Translations under genes and position numbers: made by a program | The notes under the pieces: model-generated | Seen by the model: only the letters and a program-made list of their open reading frames with translations | Database searches by the model: none | Told to the model about the DNA's origin: nothing | Part shown: positions 37,548-46,007 of the stretch, piece by piece | Layout: each line of letters starts with the position of its first letter | Position numbering within the stretch: position 1 is the stretch's first letter | Source: Kribbella aluminosa | Lineage (GTDB): Bacteria; Actinomycetota; Actinomycetes; Propionibacteriales; Kribbellaceae | Assembly: GCF_017876295.1 (NCBI RefSeq) | Contig: NZ_JAGINT010000002.1 | Span: forward strand, 4,402,001 to 4,466,000 | Length of the DNA: 64,000 nucleotides | Direction of reading: 5' to 3'

Positions 37548-38177
37548 TCAGTCGACGGCGTCGTAGAAGTTGTCGAAGTCCTCGAGCATTCCGCGGAAGG
37601 TCTCCAGGTCTTCCTCGAGCCGGGCCCGGGTGACCAGGTACGGGTCCGCCAGCTTGGCGCTGCGGCCGAACTGCGACCAGATCTCCGAGTCCGGGACCTG
37701 GTCGCCGCCGTGGTCGCCCTCGGGCAGGAACGCCGTCGCCTGCAGGAGCGCGTCGACCGCGAGCTCCCAGCCGAGCCGGATGTGGCGGCGCCGCTCGGTG
37801 TGCTGGAAGTCGTTGCTCGCCGGGTCGGGCTCGCCGGCGTACTTCAGCATGTCCGCGAGCGCCCAGTTCTGGTACAGGTACGCGACGTGCACCCATTCCG
37901 CGGCGTCGATCAGCCGGGACCGGCCGATCCCGAACGGTGCGCCGACCTGGATCGTGGTCTTCTCGGACACGTACGGGATGACGATGTCGCCGACCGGTGA
38001 CTGGTAGGTCCAGGAGTCCGGACCCTCGATCAGGTTCGTGCCGAGCTTCATCGGCGCCGCACCGCCGAGCGACAGCGCCGGCACCGGCTGGCCCGGCTCG
38101 CCCGGTGGTTGCTCCCGCTCCGAGAGCCGGAGACTCACGTAGGTCTGGGCTTCCCAGATACTCCGCGCCATCAGCAT
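37548..38177 (-). CDS. 209-aa protein of unknown function in the giant-protein operon
   Basis: I do not recognise this 209-aa protein. It has no signal peptide or membrane span. The middle reads SWTYQSPVGDIVIPYVSEKT then AAEWVHVAYLYQNWALADML, followed by RRRHIRLGWELAVDALLQATAFLPEGD, and it ends in an acidic, amphipathic helix (LEEDLETFRGMLEDFDNFYDAVD). Unlike its neighbours it has no second copy in the window. It starts 3 nt after the stop of zinc-ribbon protein 2 and so is likely co-translated with it. ATG at 38175-38177 or 38169-38171 (same frame) may be used. It stops 147 bp before giant gene 1. Confidence 0.72.
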   Translation of the reverse strand: MLMARSIWEAQTYVSLRLSEREQPPGEPGQPVPALSLGGAAPMKLGTNLIEGPDSWTYQSPVGDIVIPYVSEKTTIQVGAPFGIGRSRLIDAAEWVHVAYLYQNWALADMLKYAGEPDPASNDFQHTERRRHIRLGWELAVDALLQATAFLPEGDHGGDQVPDSEIWSQFGRSAKLADPYLVTRARLEEDLETFRGMLEDFDNFYDAVD

Positions 38178-38180
38178 CGG

Positions 38181-38711
38181 TTATCTCGCTCCTACTTCTC
38201 TGGCCAGCTTGGCGTATGCGTCTCGGGTCAGCTGCAACCGGTGCAACCGGAACCGGCCGGGATCCAGCTCCCTGGCGGCCCGTCCCTCCGGCGTCCAGAA
38301 CTCCTCGTCCGGTACGGCGTCGAGGCCTCCGGGGACGAACTTGATCACCTCGGCGACCGCGGCCTGCGCGATCGCCAGCGCCCGGCCCGCCTCGGCAGGA
38401 TCCGTGGGCACCGCGGACACGAGCCGCTCGGCGACGTCCAGCCACTGGCCGGCGTCGATGATGTCCGACGGCTCCGGCCCGCCGAACGTCGGCCAGCCCT
38501 GCACCGGCGTCTCCCCATCCGGTACGCCGAACAGGTACTCGCGTCCGGCGCCGCAGCCCGGGCAGACCGCGGTGTAGCTGATCGACAGCTCACCGTCGAC
38601 GTCGGCCAGCGCCTGCTGCCAGGGTGCCTCGTCGGTCCCGCAGTCCGGGCAGGGATGCAGCTCGAGGTACAGGTGTGCCTCGTCCCGGGTGCGTGCCACC
38701 GAGAATCCCAT
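38181..38711 (-). CDS. Zinc-ribbon partner protein 2 (follows giant protein 2)
   Basis: Paralogue of the protein at 30283-30813, also 176 aa. Both share LYLEL-x-x-CPDCG, a second pair CPGCGAGREYLF, FGGPEPSDIIDAGQWLDVAER and ELDPGRFRLHRL, and a DEEFWTPEG segment. The four cysteines can form one zinc ribbon. It begins at the ATG 38709-38711, 41 nt after giant gene 2, with GAGAGGGG upstream as ribosome site, and is followed at once by the 209-aa gene. The repeated giant + zinc-ribbon order suggests that each giant needs its own partner. Confidence 0.82.
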   Translation of the reverse strand: MGFSVARTRDEAHLYLELHPCPDCGTDEAPWQQALADVDGELSISYTAVCPGCGAGREYLFGVPDGETPVQGWPTFGGPEPSDIIDAGQWLDVAERLVSAVPTDPAEAGRALAIAQAAVAEVIKFVPGGLDAVPDEEFWTPEGRAARELDPGRFRLHRLQLTRDAYAKLAREVGAR

Positions 38712-38752
38712 GAAGCCCCTCTCGCTGAAGTCCAGCAGTATCCATCATCGGC

Positions 38753-41700
38753 TCACGGCCCGGCCAGCGACGGGCCGTGGCCGGTTGGTGAAATCGTTCG
38801 TCCGGCGGATCCGCCCGAATGGGTGCGCGCCGAATGGCTGACCACGTAGGCCATCTGCTGCACGGTCGTCTGGTAGTCCAGCCCCTTGAGCACGTCCCGA
38901 GGTACGCCGTTCTGCACCAGCGCCTCGGCCACCTGCGCGTTGAAGTTGCCCGGCGGCAAGGTGTTGTGCAGCTCGCGGAGGTCGACGCGTCCCTCGGCCA
39001 TCCGGACGACGGTCGGGTGCAGCCGCTCGAACGCAGGGCCGAAGCGCGGGTCGCCCTCGCACTCCAGCGTGCCGTCCTTCGTGGCCCGGTACTTCTGCTC
39101 CTGACCGTCGGCCTGCCTGACCAGCAGCACCATGGTCCGCTCCTCGGCCTTCGCCTGCTGGATCAGCTCGAGCAGCGGCGTGTACGGCCGGCTGACCACG
39201 CCGGACTTCCCCTGCTGCAGCTCGTCGGCGACGACGTCCGGCCGCCCGAAGTCCGTCGGCTCCGCGCGCAGTTGCGCGTCGGCGAGTGCGGTGTCGAGGG
39301 TGGCGCCGCGCTCCATCTGCCGGAGTACGTCGAGGTACTGGTGCCCGAGCATCCTTACGAACAGCTCGCCGCGGGCCAGGTCCCGCACCTTCGTCGTGTC
39401 CCGGGTCACCGGTTCGCCGCGGCCCTTGTCGGTACTCGTCCGCACGGTCGCGTCGTACCGGACCGGGATCCGGACCGTGACCAGCTGGCCCTCCAGGAAC
39501 CTGCTGGTCTCCAGCCGGGTGCCGTTCGCGTCCGACGCCTGCTCCTTGACCTGCTCGCCGATCGAGCCGCTGACCCCCACGAGGCCGCCCTCGAGGCCGC
39601 CGGTCGCGGTGAGCGGAGTCAGCCGGTTGCCGGAGTTGGAGGACCGGTACGTCTTCTGACGCCGCCAGACCCGGCCGACCTGCCCCTCGACCTCGGGCCC
39701 GTCCAGCTCGAAGCCGATCGCCGTGGCCTGGAGACGTACGTCGACCGTCTTGTTGCCGTTGCCGGTTTTCGTCATCGACTGCAGGTCGATGCCCGGGCCG
39801 AACATCCGTCCGGCCTTGGCCGCCAGCGCGGTCGCGGACAGGTTCGCGTGCAGCAGATGCTCGTACGCCGCCGTGCCGTTCTCGCCCAGCACACCGGGCT
39901 GCTCCAGGTACTCCGTGAGGTTCTCCAGCAACTCGTGCCGGCGTTCCCGGTCCCTGCCGTGCAGCGCGACCCGGATCGCGACTGCGCCCTCCGGCAGGTC
40001 GATCTGCCGGTGGTCGGCGATCGCCGCCTCCGCCGACGCGCTGCCGGCCGGCGGCGGTCCGTCCATCACATCGCCGCGCGGGATCCACTGGACCAGGTCG
40101 GCGCGGACCTCGGCGCGCTCGGACACGGTCGTGACGTCGGCCGGATCGACCCGGCCGAGCCGCCAGCGGAGGCTCGCCTGCGCGGCGGAGCCGGCGTTCC
40201 GGATCCGCACGACCTCGGTGGTGAAGACCGCCGCCCGGTGGGTCTTGACCAGATCGAAGTGGCCGAGGCGGTCGAGGGTCGTGTTCTGCTCGCCGCTGCC
40301 GGCCGTGGTGTTCCGGGTCTGGTCGGTCGACAGGCCGCCGGACGCATCCGTTCCGCCGCCGAGGCCGCCCTTCCCGTCGATCCCGCCGGACACCGTCGTC
40401 GTGTGGCCGGTCGACCGGTCCACCGACTGGTAGTCGTACTTCTGCCGCGCCTTTCCGACGTCCTCCTGGGGGATGTCGGGCTCCGTGCCGGCGTCCGGGT
40501 TGTCCTCGTCGACGGGCTTGTCCGGGACGTTGTCGATGGTGCGCGGTCCGGTGAACCGCGCCCGTACCCGGACGAACAGCACGTCCGGCCGGGCCTGTCC
40601 CTGCACCGGAACCTCGATCGGCGCGTAGAAGCCCCCGGCGCCGAGCATGTCGTTCAGGTGACCCGGGAAGCTGCGCGGGTCCAGATCGACGTCGATGTCG
40701 TTCTGCAGCTGCAGACTGGCGGCCCGCAGCCCCGGCGCCACGGCGTCGACCTGCGGCTCGACCAGCGTCCGCGGGTCGAACGGCCGGCCTGCGACGGTGA
40801 CCGACTCCATCACGGACGCCCCGAGGCCGTCCTCGTACGCGTCCGAGGTGTGTACCTCGCGGCGTTCGTCGGCGTGGGCGATGACCTGTTGTGCCACTGC
40901 GTCGAGCTGCGCGGGCCCGATCGGGGACTGCGAGGCAGGAAGCTGGTTCTGCTGGAGGAGCTTCGCCATCAGCCGCTCGTTGGTGTGCTCCGCGGCCAGA
41001 CCGGTGGTCACCCCGGCCTTCTCCTGCTGGTACCGCCGCAGCACACCGGCAGCCGTCCGCCGGCTGATCGGCAGCCGGTCGTTCAGGTACCGCTCGGCGA
41101 CGTCGGACACCACCCACAACGGCAGGTCGAGCTTCTTGTCCGCGTACAGCTCCAGGGCCCGCCGCTCGGCCATCACCTTCTGCACGCGGGCTTCCGGCAG
41201 CTCGACCTGCCCGACCACCTCACCGTTGTGCACGATGTCGGCGGTCATCGCGTACCGCTCCATGAACTCGTGGTGGGTGCCGGGGTTGATCAGCAGATCC
41301 TCGTCGCCGGACGTCTCGCTGATCGTCGTCGACTGCGACCGGCCGCCGGTCCGGGAGACCGACACCCCGCCGCTCCGGCTGACGGCGTCGGCGCCCACTG
41401 CGCCGACATGGCCGCCGCCGGCGCTGCCGCCGAACCCGCCGGACGACGACGTACCGGAGGTGGAGCCGACGTCGTTCATCGGGAACTCGATGTCGACGCT
41501 GTTCTGCTGGCTCATCGCGAGGTGCGTCAGGCTGACCGCCTTGCCGCGGATGACGATCTGGTACTCCTGCGGCAGGATCGTCCGGTCCCGCAGCATGTGC
41601 ACCGGGTTGCCCGGGGCGCGGACCACCGTGAACGGCAGCCGGTACCCGCCGTTCAGCCACTCCCGGTTCGCGAACAGGCTGGTGGGGGCGAGGTCGGCGT

Positions 41701-44700
41701 GCAACGACGGCAGTGCGGTCGAGTCGGCGCGGATCGCAGGGATCGCCTTGCACAGCGCGTCGGCCAGGTCGCCGGCGTCGACGGCGACCGGGAAGGCCTG
41801 CTGTACGGCGTCGGCGTGTGGCGCCTTCGGGTCCTTCTCGTAGACCGGCGTGCCGACGCGGGTCATCGAGCTGTCGTACGCGACCTCCATGCTGCCGCGG
41901 ACATCGGCCAGCGGTACTGCGTCGCCCTTGCCGGTGATCTCCGCGAACTTGATCCGGATACCCTGCGCGAGCCGGTCGAGCGGCTCGGTGGACTCGCTCA
42001 GCGTGACCCGGTTGACCCGGCGCCCGGCGGTGTGGCTGAAGTTCCGGCCGCGGGCCGTCCGGGTGCCGGTCAGGCCGAGCCGCCCCATCAGGCCGCTGAC
42101 CCCGGCCGCCGGGCCGCGGGACCCGCCGAGCCCGGCCGACAGCGGCAGCGCCTTCGACCGCCCGGAAGTCCGCCCGGTGGCCCGGGAGCTGATGCCCAGC
42201 AGTACGACGTTCTCGTTGTCGCTGACGCCGGCGCCCTGGGTGGTCAGCCTGCCGGTGGCCTCGTCGTGGTCCTGCGTCACGGTCAGCCGGAACGGCCGCC
42301 ACTTCGGCGTACCGGCGATCCCGCGGTCCTCGAGCATCACGATCAGGCCGCCCTGGCAGGCCTGGTTGATGCCGGCCTCGATCCGCGGCGCGTTGATGTT
42401 CTGGATGATCCGCTGGTAGTTCCGGTTCTGCAGGTCGTCGCCGCTCGTCGCACCGTGCGGCGGGACCAGGCCGAGCTTGCGGAGTCCGTCGAGCGCCTGC
42501 AGCTGGGCCGCTTCGGCGCCCTTGAGGTTCTGCGGCAGCGCCTTGCCGGCACCACGGATCTGGTCCGGGCCGTAGCCCATCCACGGCGGCACGTGCTGCG
42601 GATCGGTGGTCGGCGCCGGGTCGCCACGGAGCAGCAGCCGGCCGTTCGGGTCGAGCTTGACCGACTTGTCAGGGTCGTCGGCGTTCCGCGGTACGGCGTC
42701 CTTGTCCGCGCGTCCGCCGACCCGCAGCAGGTCGTTCTCCGGGACCCGGAGCAGCGCCTTGCAGGTGTCCGTCTCGACGATCGGGGCGGCCTTCGGGTCG
42801 CCGGCCTTGCGCAGCGTCGCGCGGACGTTCAGGCCGACCAGGACACCCTGGGTCGGTCCCTGGTTGCGGTGCACGGCCGGGGTGATCGTGGTCATGCTGA
42901 CGCTCTGCCCGCCGGTCCGGGACACGTTGCGGCCGGCCGACACGTTCGGCGCCAGGTTCACGCCGCTGCCGCCGACGTTGTTCAGCACGGTCGCCGCGCC
43001 CAGCGGGTTCACCGCGTCCGGCTTGCCCGGGAAGGCCAGCCCCGCGGTCGCGGTTGCCGACGTACCGAACGTCTGGCTCGCGTTCGAGCCGGCGAAGTCG
43101 ACCAGGACCTCTTCCTGCCACATCTCCGAGCTGGACTCACCGACGAGTTCGACGTCGGCCCAGACCGGCTCGATCTCCCAGGTCAGGTCGTACTCGGTCG
43201 CGCCGCCGGTCGGGATCCGCCGGGTGATGCCGCCGGGCTGACTCATCTCGCGGAGCAGCCGGTGCGAGTCGTTGACCATCAGGCCGGCGATGTGGTCGTA
43301 CGCGACCCGGTCGAGGCCGCCGTACTGCTGCTGGGCCCGGCGTACCAGGCGGTCCGTCACGTCCTGCAGGCCGGTGATGCTGGTGACCGCGTGCCGCGGG
43401 AACTCGCCGGTGACTTCCTGGCCGTGGCCGATCTCGTCGAGCGAGACCGTCTCCTTCGGCGGCTGCACCGTGTACGCACTCGACACCCAGGTCTGCTGCC
43501 GCCCGGCGTCGAGGGTCTCGACCGCCGACCAGGACTCGGTGGGGGCGTTCCGTACTTCGATCTCCCAGGTGCCGGACCACTCGTACAGCAGCGATTCGCC
43601 GCGGTTGTCGTCGACCCAGCCGGACTGGTAGTGCGCGGTGGCCCCGCTGCTGTCGGCCAGCGTCCGGCCGCGGGACACGTCCACACGCGGCGACACCAGC
43701 TGGGCGGCCGCGTGCAACGGCGTACCGGGGGCGGCCAGCGCGATGAACGGCTGCAGGCTCAGGCCGAAGTTCGTGCTGGTGGAGTGGGTGTTGGTGGTGC
43801 CGACACTGGTACCGCCCTCGCCGAGCGTGCCGGACATCTGCTCGGCCATCTCGTAGTTGCGGTTGGTGATCTCGGTGAGATCGCGCGGCACCAGCCGCAG
43901 CCGGACCTGGGGGAGCGTCGAGACGTCGGCGTCCGGGTCGTGGCCGACGGGGAACACCATCCCGTCGGTGGACATCAGCCGCCGGTACTCCGCGCTGGGC
44001 ATCGGCGCCGGACCGCGGCCCGGGATCTGCTGGTCGATACCGTTCGCGGCCAGGATCCGGTTGATGTCGTCGGCCGGCAACGTGACCGGCTGCCCGTCCG
44101 GGGTGCCGGTCATCAGCAGGTCCTTGACCGGCATCGCCCGGTCGAGGCTGCGTTCGTACGCGAGCACCTGGCGCTCGGCCGAACCGGCGAGCTCGGCGAT
44201 CCGGGCCGGCGCGGCGCCCGCGTCGATCTGGGTCAGCAGCTGCCGGTACTCGGCGAGCGCCTTGTGTGCGGTGCCGGCGGCGGTCTCGTACCCGTCGGCG
44301 ATCTCGGTATGCCGCTCTGCCTTGCGCCGGGCTTCGTCGGAGAGAACCCGGAGCTTGCGGGCCCGCTCGGGCGCGCCGTGGTCGTGCTGCCGGTCCTCCT
44401 CCGCGGCCGCCGCGTCGGACTGGTCGGCGTCGGTGGTGGCGTCGAGCGAGCTGTTCCGCTTGGTGGCGACGTCCATGTCGAGGTCCTGGGCGGCGGCCTC
44501 GAGGATCTCGATCTGCTGGACGACCTGGCGACGAAGGTGTTCCGGCGTGTGCGGGGCGGCGTTGGAGGCCGCGGCGGCACGGCCGGCCGCGACTCCGAAG
44601 GCGGCGGCCTGCGGGTCCACGACCACGCCGTCGGTCCAAGGCAGCGCCGGCTCGGAGCCGCCGTGCCGCCGGATCGTCCGGGCGAGGCCCTCCAGGTCGC

Positions 44701-45889
44701 GCTGCAGGTCCGTGACCGGCTGGCCGTCGGCCCGTGCCTCGTGCCAGTCCCGGAGCAGCAGCTGGAAGCTCGCGACCTCCGCCTGGACCCGGCGGTCCCG
44801 GCGTTCGCTGCCGAAGGCGGACCTGAGCTTGCCGAGCAGGCCGTGCGGGCGCTCGGCCCGGCCGGCGGTGACGTCCTGCGACAGCTGCGAGGTCTGGTTC
44901 GCCCAGACCACGCGGAGTTGCTGGTCGGTGAGCCTCGACGACAGCTGTACGACGTGCGGGTCGGTCGCCGTACCGGCGTGCCGCACGCTGCTCGCGAGGG
45001 CGCCCAGCGGGATGTCGCCGACCTCGATGCGGACGTGCTGCGGGTCGTCGATGCCGGGCATCCGCAGTACGGCGAGCTGGTCCGCCTGCAGCCGATCGGT
45101 CAGGGTCGCCGCGACGTCGTCCTGGTTCATCGACCCGAGTACGTCGAGCGCGCGCGTCGAGGTGAGGTCGTCCTCGGACGCGGGCCGCTCGCGGCGTTCC
45201 AGCCTGGTGCCGCGGATCTGCGAGGTCCAGAGCCGGCGACCGGTGGTGCTCTGCTGCCGGCTGCGTTTCGGGGCGCGGTGCCGTCCGCCCACGTTGCCGC
45301 GCTGCCGGCGGTGCGACGTCGGCGTACTGCGCGCCGTACGGGCGTCGAGGTACTCCGCGTCGCGGCTGATCAGGCCCGACGTACCGACGATCTCCGAGGT
45401 CCGCACGACCGGTCCCGGCTGCGGGATCCGGCGGAGCCGCTCGGCGGCCTCCGGGTCGTGCGCCGCGGCCCCGGCGAGCGCCACCTGCAGCATCGCCTCG
45501 GCCTCGGCGCGTTGCGACGGGCTGAGACCCGGCCCGCCGAGGTAGCGGTCGAGCGCGTCGGTCGCACCGCGGGCCGCTTCCTGCCCGCGGGCGCGCGCGA
45601 CCTCGGCGCCGAGGATCGCGACGGACTCGGCCAGCAGGCGGTCCTCGGTGACCCGGTCGGCGGCCCGGCGGGTGAGCTGGCCCTGCAGCGACCGCAGCAC
45701 GTCCGCGTCCAGCAGATCGTCGCGGGTACTCAACCGGACCCGGCCGTTCCGCAGCGGCACCGCCGACGGGTGCAGGATCCCCAGGGCACTTCCGACCGCC
45801 CAGCGGGCACGGACCCTCGCGTCCGCGGCGGACAAAGTGGGTGTGGTCAGCCGAATCACCGCCTCCCCGTTCAGTGCCCCGGTGCTCAC
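38753..45889 (-). CDS. Giant multimodular protein 2 (2,378 aa), unknown family
   Basis: The N-domain (residues 1-150; LTTPTLSAADARVRARWAVG, GILHPSAVPLRNG) aligns with giant 1, but about 135 extra residues, including a long polar helical region near 480-600, precede the modules. Six Ser/Gly/Thr-rich segments lie near 685-745, 930-1000, 1225-1300, 1460-1530, 1815-1880 and 2075-2140, with nearly the same spacing as in giant 1; examples are SSRATGRTSGRSKALPLSAG and SVSRTGGRSQSTTI. VLRRYQQEKAG lies near 1620. The C-terminal domain (about 2230-2320; DGTLECEGDPRF, DLRELHNTLPPGNFNAQVAE) matches giant 1. No signal peptide, WXG motif or catalytic domain was seen. A function as a pore or surface structure is conjecture. 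Confidence 0.87.
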   Translation of the reverse strand: MSTGALNGEAVIRLTTPTLSAADARVRARWAVGSALGILHPSAVPLRNGRVRLSTRDDLLDADVLRSLQGQLTRRAADRVTEDRLLAESVAILGAEVARARGQEAARGATDALDRYLGGPGLSPSQRAEAEAMLQVALAGAAAHDPEAAERLRRIPQPGPVVRTSEIVGTSGLISRDAEYLDARTARSTPTSHRRQRGNVGGRHRAPKRSRQQSTTGRRLWTSQIRGTRLERRERPASEDDLTSTRALDVLGSMNQDDVAATLTDRLQADQLAVLRMPGIDDPQHVRIEVGDIPLGALASSVRHAGTATDPHVVQLSSRLTDQQLRVVWANQTSQLSQDVTAGRAERPHGLLGKLRSAFGSERRDRRVQAEVASFQLLLRDWHEARADGQPVTDLQRDLEGLARTIRRHGGSEPALPWTDGVVVDPQAAAFGVAAGRAAAASNAAPHTPEHLRRQVVQQIEILEAAAQDLDMDVATKRNSSLDATTDADQSDAAAAEEDRQHDHGAPERARKLRVLSDEARRKAERHTEIADGYETAAGTAHKALAEYRQLLTQIDAGAAPARIAELAGSAERQVLAYERSLDRAMPVKDLLMTGTPDGQPVTLPADDINRILAANGIDQQIPGRGPAPMPSAEYRRLMSTDGMVFPVGHDPDADVSTLPQVRLRLVPRDLTEITNRNYEMAEQMSGTLGEGGTSVGTTNTHSTSTNFGLSLQPFIALAAPGTPLHAAAQLVSPRVDVSRGRTLADSSGATAHYQSGWVDDNRGESLLYEWSGTWEIEVRNAPTESWSAVETLDAGRQQTWVSSAYTVQPPKETVSLDEIGHGQEVTGEFPRHAVTSITGLQDVTDRLVRRAQQQYGGLDRVAYDHIAGLMVNDSHRLLREMSQPGGITRRIPTGGATEYDLTWEIEPVWADVELVGESSSEMWQEEVLVDFAGSNASQTFGTSATATAGLAFPGKPDAVNPLGAATVLNNVGGSGVNLAPNVSAGRNVSRTGGQSVSMTTITPAVHRNQGPTQGVLVGLNVRATLRKAGDPKAAPIVETDTCKALLRVPENDLLRVGGRADKDAVPRNADDPDKSVKLDPNGRLLLRGDPAPTTDPQHVPPWMGYGPDQIRGAGKALPQNLKGAEAAQLQALDGLRKLGLVPPHGATSGDDLQNRNYQRIIQNINAPRIEAGINQACQGGLIVMLEDRGIAGTPKWRPFRLTVTQDHDEATGRLTTQGAGVSDNENVVLLGISSRATGRTSGRSKALPLSAGLGGSRGPAAGVSGLMGRLGLTGTRTARGRNFSHTAGRRVNRVTLSESTEPLDRLAQGIRIKFAEITGKGDAVPLADVRGSMEVAYDSSMTRVGTPVYEKDPKAPHADAVQQAFPVAVDAGDLADALCKAIPAIRADSTALPSLHADLAPTSLFANREWLNGGYRLPFTVVRAPGNPVHMLRDRTILPQEYQIVIRGKAVSLTHLAMSQQNSVDIEFPMNDVGSTSGTSSSGGFGGSAGGGHVGAVGADAVSRSGGVSVSRTGGRSQSTTISETSGDEDLLINPGTHHEFMERYAMTADIVHNGEVVGQVELPEARVQKVMAERRALELYADKKLDLPLWVVSDVAERYLNDRLPISRRTAAGVLRRYQQEKAGVTTGLAAEHTNERLMAKLLQQNQLPASQSPIGPAQLDAVAQQVIAHADERREVHTSDAYEDGLGASVMESVTVAGRPFDPRTLVEPQVDAVAPGLRAASLQLQNDIDVDLDPRSFPGHLNDMLGAGGFYAPIEVPVQGQARPDVLFVRVRARFTGPRTIDNVPDKPVDEDNPDAGTEPDIPQEDVGKARQKYDYQSVDRSTGHTTTVSGGIDGKGGLGGGTDASGGLSTDQTRNTTAGSGEQNTTLDRLGHFDLVKTHRAAVFTTEVVRIRNAGSAAQASLRWRLGRVDPADVTTVSERAEVRADLVQWIPRGDVMDGPPPAGSASAEAAIADHRQIDLPEGAVAIRVALHGRDRERRHELLENLTEYLEQPGVLGENGTAAYEHLLHANLSATALAAKAGRMFGPGIDLQSMTKTGNGNKTVDVRLQATAIGFELDGPEVEGQVGRVWRRQKTYRSSNSGNRLTPLTATGGLEGGLVGVSGSIGEQVKEQASDANGTRLETSRFLEGQLVTVRIPVRYDATVRTSTDKGRGEPVTRDTTKVRDLARGELFVRMLGHQYLDVLRQMERGATLDTALADAQLRAEPTDFGRPDVVADELQQGKSGVVSRPYTPLLELIQQAKAEERTMVLLVRQADGQEQKYRATKDGTLECEGDPRFGPAFERLHPTVVRMAEGRVDLRELHNTLPPGNFNAQVAEALVQNGVPRDVLKGLDYQTTVQQMAYVVSHSARTHSGGSAGRTISPTGHGPSLAGP

Positions 45890-45918
45890 CAGTTGTCACC
45901 GGGACGCTCTGGTTCCGG

Positions 45919-45927
45919 AATGTAGCA
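45919..45927 (-). promoter_or_regulatory. Candidate extended -10 promoter of giant gene 2
   Basis: The minus strand reads TGC-TACATT, an extended -10 that would start transcription near 45912, about 23 nt before the ATG at 45889. A TTGCTG lies 20 nt further upstream, too far for a standard -35. The element resembles TGC-TATCGT ahead of giant gene 1. The 118-bp interval 45890-46007 is divergent and AT-rich (for example TGTTAACAATTTAC at 45967-45980) and must also drive the 159-aa gene. Confidence 0.35.
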
Positions 45928-46007
45928 AAGAATCGGTTACTTGCCAGCAACACGGAGCACACGTGCTGTTAACAATTTACGCCGTCCGTTCACCTACCAT
46001 CCGCAGC

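Noticed and set aside
37132-38445. A 437-codon minus frame overlapping giant gene 1 and the 209-aa gene
   Set aside because: It is out of frame with both conserved products and has no conserved motifs.
30810-45889. Giants as type VII (WXG100/LXG) polymorphic toxins
   Set aside because: No WXG motif, secretion tail, or variable toxic C-terminus was seen, and the C-termini of the two giants are alike. The link remains open but unsupported.
30810-45889. Giants as polyketide or peptide synthases, suggested by their size
   Set aside because: No ketosynthase, acyltransferase, adenylation or carrier-protein motif was found.
38819-45925. A 2,368-codon open frame on the plus strand opposite giant gene 2
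   Set aside because: It is a GC-driven antisense shadow. Its translation is Arg/Val/Leu/Gly-rich without family motifs, while the minus frame aligns with giant 1 along its length.
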